In this document: positions 30,255 to 36,829 of the stretch, piece by piece | Layout: every line of letters starts with the position of its first letter | Numbering within the stretch: the stretch's first letter is position 1 | Translations under genes and position numbers: made by a program | IMG/VR virus record: IMGVR_UViG_3300033149_002557 | Span: 1-42,653 of that record | Direction: 5' to 3' (one strand) | Origin: a virus | Length of the DNA stretch: 42,653 nucleotides | The notes under the pieces: model-generated | Seen by the model: the letters and a program-made list of their open reading frames with translations, nothing else | Database searches by the model: none | What the model was told of the DNA's origin: nothing

Positions 30255-31085
30255 ATGGCCGGCGACTGGATTCCCGTCAGACACGACCTCGAAGAAGAGC
30301 CGGAGGTCGTGCAAATCGTGTCCGCAATTTGTCCGCAGAGTGTCCGCAATTTGTCCGCGCGTATGCGCAACGTGACGTTAGTTGTCGGCGCATTGCAGCG
30401 CACGTGGCGCCTTTTCGACATGCTGACGGATGACGGAAAACTTGTCGGTTACACCGCCGAATGGCTTGATGCGCATGTCGGGATCGAAAACTGGTCACAC
30501 AACCTCCAGCAGGTCGGCTGGTTGGAAGTCGGCGCGCAAAGCCTTGTCATGCCACGATTTACGACGTGGCTTGGCCAGTCCGCCAAGCGCCGGCTGAAGG
30601 ATTCCCAGCGAAAAAAAGCTGTCCGCAATTTGTCCACGGAAAGTGTGCGCAATGCGCGCACCTCTGTCCGCAATTTTGCGGACAAAAAGCGGACTACAGA
30701 ACAGAAGAGAACAGAACAGAACAGAACAAAGAAGACTTCGTCTTCTCGTCACAGAAAATTCTCGGATGCTGATTTTGCAACTGCTGCCTGGATGCACGAG
30801 CAAAATCTGATTCTGCAACCGGGGCGCAAGAAACCCAACCTGGACACATGGGCCAACGACGTGCGGTTGATGCGAGAACGCGACGGCCACGCGGATGCCG
30901 AGATTCGCGGCTTGTACCAGTGGTGTCATAACGACCCATTCTGGCGACTCAATATCTTGTCCCCCGCCAAGCTGCGCCAGAAATGGGATGACCTTCAGTT
31001 ACGGAAAGACCAACCCCATGACAAAAAGCAAGACGAGCCCCGTGCTCGTGCCTACGATCCCAACAAGCCAGTCAGACCTATCTGA
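30255..31085 (+). CDS. Replication initiator, gpO-like
   Basis: 276-residue basic protein in the place of a phage replication initiator, before a DnaC-like loader. The N-terminus has a winged-helix-like segment (LVVGALQRTWRLFDMLTDDGKLVGYTAEWLDAHVGI). A hydrophilic linker (DKKRTTEQKRTEQNRTKKTSSSR) and a C-terminal domain (DADFATAAWMHEQNLIL...LYQWCHNDPFWRLNILSPAKLRQKWDDL) follow; the latter is like DnaT/primosome-interacting tails. The gene contains iterons (30319-30684), as lambda O contains ori. Confidence 0.8.
   Translation: MAGDWIPVRHDLEEEPEVVQIVSAICPQSVRNLSARMRNVTLVVGALQRTWRLFDMLTDDGKLVGYTAEWLDAHVGIENWSHNLQQVGWLEVGAQSLVMPRFTTWLGQSAKRRLKDSQRKKAVRNLSTESVRNARTSVRNFADKKRTTEQKRTEQNRTKKTSSSRHRKFSDADFATAAWMHEQNLILQPGRKKPNLDTWANDVRLMRERDGHADAEIRGLYQWCHNDPFWRLNILSPAKLRQKWDDLQLRKDQPHDKKQDEPRARAYDPNKPVRPI
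30319..30684 (+). other. ori: Putative phage replication origin with iterons
   Basis: Inside the initiator gene TGTCCGCAATTTGTCCGC occurs at 30319-30336 and 30341-30358, and with one change at 30620-30637. A related perfect inverted repeat TGTCCGCAA-TT-TTGCGGACA lies at 30665-30684. A purine-rich run of AGAAC units (from about 30699) follows. This matches the lambdoid layout of iterons inside the initiator gene followed by an unwinding region. Confidence 0.75.
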
Positions 31086-31800
31086 GTTGCTTGGTGAAAT
31101 GCGGCGAAAACTGGATTCCCCGGAGTTTCAAGCGACGGAAGAAGCTCGACAAAGGAGGGTAGCCCGAGCGCAGGCAATCCTCGACGCAACGGAAAAGGAG
31201 CGCAAGATGTCCGATTTATGGAAGGCACGGGGACGGCGCTACGAGCACTGCACGCTCGATAACTTCGAGGTGACGACGCCAGCGCAACAGACCGTTCTGG
31301 CGGCCGTGCGGGGCTACCTCGACGACCTGGAGGGAATGGTTGGCAACGGTGACGGGCTGTTTTTGTATGGCCCGCCGGGTACCGGAAAAGATCACTTGCT
31401 CGCGGCGGTGATGAGAGCGGCCGTCAGCCACGGAATAGAAGTAGTATGGCGCAGCGGTCCCGAAATGTTCGCGGAACTGCGCGACCGGCTCGACGATGAC
31501 CGCACGACCGAAAGCAATTGGATTGCCGGCTTGCGATCCCCAAAGGTACTAGCGATATCAGACCCTATGCCGCCAGTCGGCGGCCTGAGTAAATATCAGG
31601 CGGCGATGTTCTATGCGGTTGTTGATGCGCGGTACAACATGCGGCGCCCGACTTGGGTGACGTGCAACGTCACCGGCTCCGAAGACGCGGATGCTCAATT
31701 GACGCCTCCGATTTTCGACCGGCTGAGAGACAAAACATTAGCGCTCTGCTGTGACTGGGAGAGCTACCGTAAACCCCGCGCCTGCGACATACAGGGGTGA
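31018..31800 (+). CDS. DnaC-like helicase loader ATPase
   Basis: 260-residue AAA+ protein. Walker A GPPGTGKD at residues 118-125 (Asp where Ser/Thr is usual), followed by HLLAAVMRAAV and a Walker B-like VLAISDP. The N-terminus is a helical, probably helicase-binding part. It should load host DnaB at the initiator-bound origin. The ATG at 31018 lies in the last part of the initiator gene (68-bp overlap); the exact start is uncertain. Confidence 0.8.
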   Translation: MTKSKTSPVLVPTIPTSQSDLSELLGEMRRKLDSPEFQATEEARQRRVARAQAILDATEKERKMSDLWKARGRRYEHCTLDNFEVTTPAQQTVLAAVRGYLDDLEGMVGNGDGLFLYGPPGTGKDHLLAAVMRAAVSHGIEVVWRSGPEMFAELRDRLDDDRTTESNWIAGLRSPKVLAISDPMPPVGGLSKYQAAMFYAVVDARYNMRRPTWVTCNVTGSEDADAQLTPPIFDRLRDKTLALCCDWESYRKPRACDIQG

Positions 31801-31849
31801 ACATTCAATGACAACAATCGGTAAAAACCCTAATAAGGAGGTTCAGGAC

Positions 31850-32065
31850 ATGAGCGTACATTGCGAAAACTGCAAATACTGGCAGCTACTCGCCGACAAG
31901 GTGGGCATGTGCCGCTATTATCCACCAGTCGTAGATGGTGATATTGCAAGACTGTACGGGAACATGAAGCAAACACTGCTGGAGCAAGGATGGTGGCCTC
32001 GCGTGTCCTCCACGGATTGGTGTGGTTACTTCAAGGAACGAACGGATGATTCCAGCGACGCATAG
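31850..32065 (+). CDS. Small Cys-rich zinc-binding protein
   Basis: 71-residue protein with CENCKYW near the start, MCRYYPPVV in the middle and WCGYF near the end, four cysteines that fit a single zinc site. The pattern CxxCxYW...CR..PP...WCG.F is common in small phage proteins. ATG 31850 has AAGGAGG 8 nt upstream; an upstream ATG (31808) is less likely. It follows ACCCTAA (31827-31833). Confidence 0.75.
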   Translation: MSVHCENCKYWQLLADKVGMCRYYPPVVDGDIARLYGNMKQTLLEQGWWPRVSSTDWCGYFKERTDDSSDA

Positions 32066-32075
32066 GGGTAAAAAC

Positions 32076-32549
32076 ATGGCGAAGAAAAAAACACGGTCGC
32101 AACTCGGCCGCCTCAGTAAGGAAAAGTGCAAGCGCACAGAGCGGGAGGTGGTCGCGCTGCTTCAGGAGCAGGGGTTTGCCGACGCGCTGCGAACCCAGCA
32201 GTACAGCGGCAAGGGTGGCGGTCCGTCGGACGTGATCTGCCCGAAGTCGTTGCCGCGTGTGCATATCGAAGTCAAGGCCGACCAGAAGATCAAGCTCGGA
32301 AACCAGGCCCTGCGCGACGCGATGTTGCAGGCCATGCGCGACGCCGAAGGCGATCGATGGTGGGTTGTGTTCTGGCGGCGCGACCGGTCGCGCGTGACGT
32401 GGCGGCTGACGTTTCCTTCGCCGTTTGGATTGTGCGCGCCGACCGTAACGCACCCGGCGGAAATGGCCAGGGTGCTGCGAGAGTTGAACAAAAAGGAAAT
32501 TGCAAACGAACCGGTTCCCGATGGTCGGGAATCACCCCATTACACGTGA
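32076..32549 (+). CDS. Holliday-junction resolvase-like PD-(D/E)XK nuclease
   Basis: 157-residue protein with a resolvase-like core: REVVALLQEQGFADALRTQQYSG...PSDVICPKSLPRVHIEVKADQKI. Likely active-site residues are Glu22 or Glu24, Asp52 and Glu65-Val-Lys67. Position in the recombination/replication block fits resolving branched DNA. Its 3' end contains the first copy of a 30-bp direct repeat (32508-32537). Confidence 0.8.
   Translation: MAKKKTRSQLGRLSKEKCKRTEREVVALLQEQGFADALRTQQYSGKGGGPSDVICPKSLPRVHIEVKADQKIKLGNQALRDAMLQAMRDAEGDRWWVVFWRRDRSRVTWRLTFPSPFGLCAPTVTHPAEMARVLRELNKKEIANEPVPDGRESPHYT
32508..32537 (+). repeat. 30-bp direct repeat, copy 1
   Basis: Identical to 32823-32852. It contains the palindrome GAACCGGTTC and the hairpin TTCCCGA-TGG-TCGGGAA. 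This copy lies inside the end of the resolvase gene; the second is intergenic. The two flank the 86-residue gene. Confidence 0.9.
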
Positions 32550-32563
32550 CACGGAGACCTGAC

Positions 32564-32824
32564 ATGAACGAGCAACAGACCAGCGGCGGCGACCCGGCCG
32601 GCGAAGACGCGGTGGCAGGCACAGAGGCATTTGACCTCAGGGCGGCCGGGGCGCGACTCCGGAATGCCATTGCGGAAGAGTGGGTAGCGTGGCCCGACTG
32701 GAAAGGAAAACGAGCGAAGTTTGCCGAATGCTTGCGGCAGTTTGCGAGCGAGATACAAAAGGTTGACGAGCAGGAAGGCGTTGCACCGCGAGCCGGCGGG
32801 ACGGGACGAGACAAGGAAAATTGA
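32564..32824 (+). CDS. Small hypothetical protein in a repeat-flanked cassette
   Basis: 86-residue protein. A flexible Gly/Ala/Asp-rich start is followed by a helix (AARLRNAIAEEWVAWPDWKGKRAKFAECLRQFASEIQ-type pattern) and a basic tail. It lies between two identical 30-bp repeats, so it may be a mobile or duplicated cassette. No family is recognised. Confidence 0.6.
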   Translation: MNEQQTSGGDPAGEDAVAGTEAFDLRAAGARLRNAIAEEWVAWPDWKGKRAKFAECLRQFASEIQKVDEQEGVAPRAGGTGRDKEN

Positions 32825-32852
32825 ACCGGTTCCCGATGGTCGGGAATCACCC
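32823..32852 (+). repeat. 30-bp direct repeat, copy 2
   Basis: Second identical copy (see 32508-32537), overlapping the stop codon of the 86-residue gene and followed by ACCCTAA and the RBS of the next gene. Confidence 0.9.
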
Positions 32853-32877
32853 TAACCCCTGTTTATGGAGGAAGAAA

Positions 32878-33540
32878 ATGCCAACGAAAGCGAAGGCTAA
32901 AAACGCAACCGCGCCACGGGGCGCAGCGCTGACAATCGATCCGCCCAACTTCCAGATTGCGGAGTTCCGGATTCGCGGCGTGACGGCTTACGTGCAAAAC
33001 AAGTTCTCGACGAAGGCCCGCGAGACGATAAAAAAGACGCAAGAGGCCGGGCAAAGCGGGCGCAAAGGCAAGGCTCGGGAGCCGAAGGATTTCAAGGCCG
33101 CCTATAAAAATGCGATGCACGTGTCGAGCGCGGGTTGGCACGGCATCCCCGCCCCGGCATTTCGCAATGCCATGATCTCCGCTTGTCGGATGACCGGCTA
33201 CGCCATGACGCGCGCCAAGCTGAGCGTATTCGTGATCGCGGATGGGTTTGACAAGGACGATTCAACGCCGCTGGTAAAAATCACGAAAGGCAAGCCGGAG
33301 TATTCCGAGTTGCCGACCCGGAATGCAACGGGAGTCTGTGACCTGCGGCCGCGACCAATGTGGCAGCCGGGATGGGAAGCGATGGTGCGCGTCCGATATG
33401 ATGCCGACCAGTTTACGCTGAATGACGTGGCCAACCTCGTGGTTCGGGCGGGGATGCAGGTCGGCATCGGCGAAGGGCGAGCCGATTCCCGGGAAAGTAA
33501 CGGCATCGGCTGGGGAGAGTTCGAGGTGTTGAATAAGTAA
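32878..33540 (+). CDS. Conserved phage protein of the recombination block
   Basis: 220-residue protein. The C-terminal LVVRAGMQVGIGEGRADSRESNGIGWGEFEV is a glycine-rich signature also seen in phage proteins near recombination genes, and an N-terminal strand EFRIRGVTAYVQNKFSTKARE precedes it. The fold may be a two-domain alpha/beta protein. Function is unknown. TATGGAGGAAGAAA is the RBS. The first GGCNN array follows the stop. Confidence 0.7.
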   Translation: MPTKAKAKNATAPRGAALTIDPPNFQIAEFRIRGVTAYVQNKFSTKARETIKKTQEAGQSGRKGKAREPKDFKAAYKNAMHVSSAGWHGIPAPAFRNAMISACRMTGYAMTRAKLSVFVIADGFDKDDSTPLVKITKGKPEYSELPTRNATGVCDLRPRPMWQPGWEAMVRVRYDADQFTLNDVANLVVRAGMQVGIGEGRADSRESNGIGWGEFEVLNK

Positions 33541-33551
33541 ACGCCCTATAT

Positions 33552-33824
33552 GGCAGGGCAAGGCGCGGCAAGGCTTGGCAGGCGAGGCGCGGCGAGGCCT
33601 GGCGGGGCAAGGCCTGGCAAGGCGCGGCAGGCGCGGCAGGCGAGGCTTGGCCAGGCCGGGCATGGCCGGGCGGGGTGAGGCACGGCTGTCATGGCAAGGC
33701 GAGGCTTGGCCTGGCGAGGCTCGGCGCGGCGAGGCATGGCGTGGCAGGCAAGGCTTGGCGAGGCTTGGCCAGGCCGGGCGAGGCCTGGCGAGGCCAGGCG
33801 CGGCAAGGCACGGCGGGCACGGTG
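33552..33824 (+). repeat. GGCNN pentanucleotide array 1
   Basis: About 55 units of GGC plus two variable bases, with a dominant 5-bp period (occasionally 4 bp), between the stop at 33540 and the gene at 33855. The variable dinucleotides (AA, GC, TT, GA, CT, CG and others) do not follow an obvious order. Long open frames in it are byproducts of the 5-bp period. A landmark GGCACGGCTGTC is shared with array 2. Confidence 0.95.
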
Positions 33825-33854
33825 TAATAAGTTTTTACCCTAACGAAAGGATTT

Positions 33855-34391
33855 ATGATGTACGGAACACTCACCAAACAGCAGCAAGCGGAACTGGCTG
33901 CATTGAAGAAGAAACGCAAGACGATTCTGCCAGCGGAGGTAGTTGACTTCGCCCGCGATCCAAACACCGCATTGCACTCCCGGTTCACCTGGGAGGACAG
34001 TGAGGCCGCCGAGAAGTGGCGGCTACATGAAGCGCGAAACATATTGCGCGTGGCCGTGTTCGTGCCCAAGGGCAGCACGAAGCCAATACGCGCGTACGTG
34101 TCGCTGCGCGACGATCGTTCGGCGGCGGGCGGTTATCGATCCGTGGTGGACGTGCTGTCTGACGCGGAATTGCGCGACAAGATGTTGCGGGAAGCGCTGG
34201 AAGAGTTTCGCCTCTTTCAGCAGAAATATCGGGTGCTGTCGGAACTGGCGCCGCTATTCGAGGCGGCGGCTCGCGTGCGAAAGCAAAAGGCCCGGGCAAA
34301 GGCCAGTGATAACGGGCACCGGCGGCGAGCCGGAAACCTGCGAGGGCGAAAACCCGCGAAGACACGAGCAAAGGCAACGGTAAACGCCTAG
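33855..34391 (+). CDS. Conserved hypothetical protein bracketed by arrays
   Basis: 178-residue protein. Family-like segments: EVVDFARDPNTALHSRFTWEDSEAAEKWRLHEARNILRVAVFVPKG and YRSVVDVLSDAELRDKMLREALEEF, which resemble a conserved phage protein of unknown function. The C-terminus is very basic (KQKARAKASDNGHRRRAGNLRGRKPAKTRAKATV) and probably binds nucleic acid. AAAGGATTTATG is the RBS. It is bracketed by the two GGCNN arrays. Confidence 0.75.
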   Translation: MMYGTLTKQQQAELAALKKKRKTILPAEVVDFARDPNTALHSRFTWEDSEAAEKWRLHEARNILRVAVFVPKGSTKPIRAYVSLRDDRSAAGGYRSVVDVLSDAELRDKMLREALEEFRLFQQKYRVLSELAPLFEAAARVRKQKARAKASDNGHRRRAGNLRGRKPAKTRAKATVNA

Positions 34392-34408
34392 CACTTGCTT
34401 TTGCTCAC

Positions 34409-34587
34409 GGCAGGCACGGCGAGGCTAGGCCAGGCAAGGCGGGGCTTGGCTCGGCCGGGCAAGGCTTGGCAGGCGAGGCGAGGCGGGGCATGGCATGGCA
34501 CGGCTGGGCTTGGCGTGGACGGCACGGCTGTCGTGGTTAGGCACGGCTGGGCGTGGCAAGGCACGGCGAGGCAAGGTGTGGTACGGA
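34409..34587 (+). repeat. GGCNN pentanucleotide array 2
   Basis: About 33 GGCNN units in the same orientation as array 1, between the genes at 34391 and 34624. It shares the landmark GGCACGGCTGTC with array 1. Some units are degenerate (GGTTA, GGAC). Confidence 0.95.
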
Positions 34588-34623
34588 AGTAATAACCAGA
34601 AACCCTAATTATGGAGAACAAAG

Positions 34624-35034
34624 ATGACCAAAACAAAAACCCCAGCGGCGAAATTCACGGCCCCGGTCGAGTTCGGCAACGTGTCGATCGGCGACGGGAC
34701 CGTCGGCCTGTCGATCAAAATCGACCGCACACACCTCGATCCGCAGCAAGCGGACGACCTGCTGTGCGGCCGGCGGCTTCAGTCCCGGTTAGCGGTGGGA
34801 AAGCCGGGCGATGACGTCGACCAGACGTACTTGTTTGACGACGCCGAACACAAGCTGACGGCAAGTTTCGACGTCAAGGGATTTGCCGTCAAGCCAAAGC
34901 ATATTCGAGCGACCTTCTGCGGGGCACTGGCCGACCTGGAGATCGAGGAGTTGGGTCATTTCGCCAAACGGGCCGGCCGGTTGTTGATTGATGCCGTTAG
35001 TGAATTGGAGGACACTAGTGACGACAGGATTTGA
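34624..35034 (+). CDS. Hypothetical protein, phage early block
   Basis: 136-residue acidic protein, preceded by ACCCTAA (34602-34608) and TATGGAGAACAAAG. Beta-rich N-terminus (FGNVSIGDGTVGLSIKIDRTHLD), then ADDLLCGRRLQSRLAVGKPGDD and an alpha-helical C-terminus. Similar proteins occur next to recombination genes in other phages, without known function. Confidence 0.65.
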   Translation: MTKTKTPAAKFTAPVEFGNVSIGDGTVGLSIKIDRTHLDPQQADDLLCGRRLQSRLAVGKPGDDVDQTYLFDDAEHKLTASFDVKGFAVKPKHIRATFCGALADLEIEELGHFAKRAGRLLIDAVSELEDTSDDRI

Positions 35035-35094
35035 GAATAAGGGAATACCCTAACATCGAAAAGACAGGAGAATCACAGCGGAAAGGGTAAACGC

Positions 35095-35421
35095 ATGACC
35101 TTTGACGATTACCAGACCATCGCCGTGGCGACAGCCGTATACCCGACCGACATCCGCGTCCTCTACCCGGCACTCGGCCTTGCCGGCGAGGCCGGCGAGG
35201 TTGCCAACAAGGTCAAGAAGATTTACCGCGACGATGGTGGCCAAGTGACCGATGATCGGCGGACACAGATCGCTCACGAACTTGGCGGCGTGCTCTGGTA
35301 CGTGGCGGCGGTCTGTGCGGACTTGAACCTCAACATGGGCGACGTGGCCCGCGAGAACGCTACCATCCTCGCATCGCGGCAAGAACGTGGCACGCTCCAC
35401 GGCGACGGAGACGAACGATGA
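35095..35421 (+). CDS. MazG-like protein with altered active site
   Basis: 108-residue MazG/nucleotide pyrophosphohydrolase-like protein. GLAGEAGEVANKVKK fits the first ExxE of the family, but the second motif reads HELGGVLWY where ELGD is expected, so the metal-binding Asp is replaced by Gly. It may be inactive or use another residue. It has an ATGA overlap with the methyltransferase gene and AGGGTAAACGC upstream. Confidence 0.7.
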   Translation: MTFDDYQTIAVATAVYPTDIRVLYPALGLAGEAGEVANKVKKIYRDDGGQVTDDRRTQIAHELGGVLWYVAAVCADLNLNMGDVARENATILASRQERGTLHGDGDER

Positions 35422-36194
35422 GTGACCCGCCCCGATGCTATCGATGCGGCAAACACCCCTGTGAGTGTCCTGACGATATTACGCTGTACTGGGGTGACGC
35501 GCTGAAGGTACTGCCCGCGCTTGATGAAGGGGCGTGTATCTTTGCCGACCCGCCGGACAACATCGGCCTCGGCTACAATGAGTTCAAGGACAATCAGCCG
35601 GACGATGCCTACGTGGCGTGGCTGGGTGACTGCTTGCGGTTGTTCATTCGGAAGGCCGGCATCGTGTGGGCCTCGTACAACGCGCGGTGGAGCTTCGCGG
35701 TGGGCATGATCGTTCACGATCTGCTCGGCGAGCACAAATGGCTCGAAGCGAAACCCTGCGTGCAGACGTTTACCTTCGGACAGCATCGACACAACGACTT
35801 GGGCAATAACCACCGGCCCCTTCTTCGGCTCAAACGCGACGACGCACGACTCTATCCCGATGCCATCCGCGTCCCGTCCTGGCGACAGGAGCACGGCGAC
35901 AAACGAGCAGACCCGCGCGGCCGGGTGCCGGGGGACGTGTTTGAGTTCCCGCGCGTAACGGGCAACGCCAGGCAGCGCCGGGCCTGGCACCCGACGCAAC
36001 TTCACGAAGAACTTGTCGAGCGGTGCGTGAAGCTGAGCGCTCGGAAGGGCGAGGTGGTCATTGATCCGTTCGCCGGCTCCGGCACGACGCTACGGGTGTG
36101 CAAGCGGCTCGGACGACCTTGCACGGGAATCGAGATCGATCGCGGCTACTGCGAACACATTGCCGACGAGCTTGCGGAGCGGACTTTGTTTTGA
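35418..36194 (+). CDS. DNA methyltransferase, N4/N6 type
   Basis: 258-residue methyltransferase. N-terminal CYRCGKHPCEC suggests a small zinc site. Catalytic motif IV is FADPPDNIGLGYNEF (DPPD instead of DPPY). The SAM-binding motif I, IDPFAGSGTTLRVC, lies near the C-terminus, so the order is of the beta class. Probable base methylation of phage DNA, possibly against host restriction. It is coupled to the MazG-like gene and followed by small zinc-protein genes. Confidence 0.87.
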   Translation: MSDPPRCYRCGKHPCECPDDITLYWGDALKVLPALDEGACIFADPPDNIGLGYNEFKDNQPDDAYVAWLGDCLRLFIRKAGIVWASYNARWSFAVGMIVHDLLGEHKWLEAKPCVQTFTFGQHRHNDLGNNHRPLLRLKRDDARLYPDAIRVPSWRQEHGDKRADPRGRVPGDVFEFPRVTGNARQRRAWHPTQLHEELVERCVKLSARKGEVVIDPFAGSGTTLRVCKRLGRPCTGIEIDRGYCEHIADELAERTLF

Positions 36195-36204
36195 GGGTGC
36201 AAAC

Positions 36205-36348
36205 ATGACATGCGAACTGTGCGGCGAAGAGGTCGAGGGCCTCACCGAATGCGAGGGCTGCGGTCGGATGGTCTGCAACGGGTGTCTGGCGTTTCAGACG
36301 GACGATGACCGTGACGAGCGCGGGACTTTTTGCGAAAAGTGCTTTTGA
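36205..36348 (+). CDS. Small treble-clef-like zinc protein
   Basis: 47-residue protein starting at ATG 36205, 10 bp after the methyltransferase stop. It has CELCGEE, CEGCGRMVCNGC and FCEKC, so at least six to eight cysteines, compatible with two zinc sites. Probably a nucleic-acid or protein-interaction module. Confidence 0.75.
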   Translation: MTCELCGEEVEGLTECEGCGRMVCNGCLAFQTDDDRDERGTFCEKCF

Positions 36349-36361
36349 CTTGGATTGTAAC

Positions 36362-36526
36362 GTGGGCCGCAAAACCAAGGTAACTCGGACCGGCTCGCCG
36401 CGCACGATTCGGATCGGCGGGGTCGCGCGCGTGATTGTGCGCTGGTTGCGGCGTGGCGCGATCGAGATCGAGGTCGAGGGACGTGAAAGTAAACATCTTG
36501 AAAAACGTAAGGGAAAAAATGAATAA
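36362..36526 (+). CDS. Small basic protein
   Basis: About 54 residues from a possible GTG at 36362 (no good RBS). A beta-hairpin-like core RTIRIGGVARVIVRWLRRGAI is followed by EIEVEGRESKHLEKRKGKNE. The pattern recalls small beta-barrel RNA-binding proteins such as CsrA but is not a convincing match. The end overlaps the next gene. Confidence 0.4.
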   Translation: MGRKTKVTRTGSPRTIRIGGVARVIVRWLRRGAIEIEVEGRESKHLEKRKGKNE

Positions 36527-36743
36527 ACACAAGACCACTGACACTCTACGGCGGATTGCGATCGAGGCGGACGAGGAACATTGGGGCTGGGAAAACAAAA
36601 TTACCATCGCCTGCCGCTGGGCGGCGGATGAAATCGAACAGTTGCGAGACCAGATTTGCCGGCTACGGCGTAGCGAAATTGCCGACGGATCGCGCGACGA
36701 ATCGAAAACCCCCCTTGACAAACCGTCCGCTGGAGACGAATAA
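36519..36743 (+). CDS. Small coiled-coil-like protein
   Basis: 74-residue protein with GTAAGGGAAAAA upstream. Helical region TLRRIAIEADEEHWGWENK and ACRWAADEIEQLRDQICRLRRSE, then a charged disordered end. Last gene of the forward early run before the hairpins at 36762-36802. Confidence 0.6.
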   Translation: MNKHKTTDTLRRIAIEADEEHWGWENKITIACRWAADEIEQLRDQICRLRRSEIADGSRDESKTPLDKPSAGDE

Positions 36744-36761
36744 TTCAGAAAACCCCACCCC

Positions 36762-36802
36762 GGCGGAATAATCCGCCGCCACAAGACGCGGAATAATCTG
36801 CG
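36762..36802 (+). repeat. Tandem hairpins before the tailspike gene
   Basis: GGCGGA-ATAA-TCCGCC (36762-36777) and CGCGGA-ATAA-TCTGCG (36787-36802, one G-U) are two tandem hairpins with the same ATAA loop in a 25-26 bp repeat. No long T-run follows. They separate early and late forward genes and could mark an mRNA boundary. Confidence 0.6.
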
Positions 36803-36829
36803 CGACAAGAGACAACGAGGTCTCCGCGC

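Noticed and set aside
33546-33946. Long open frames on both strands across the GGCNN arrays
   Set aside because: Stops are rare only because of the 5-bp repeat; products are low-complexity Gly/Ala/Arg/Pro strings with no RBS.
33552-34587. CRISPR array
   Set aside because: The repeat unit is 5 bp with no 25-40 bp repeats or spacers and no cas genes.
36362-36526. CsrA homologue
   Set aside because: Only a vague beta-hairpin pattern is shared; the characteristic RNA-binding ends are absent.
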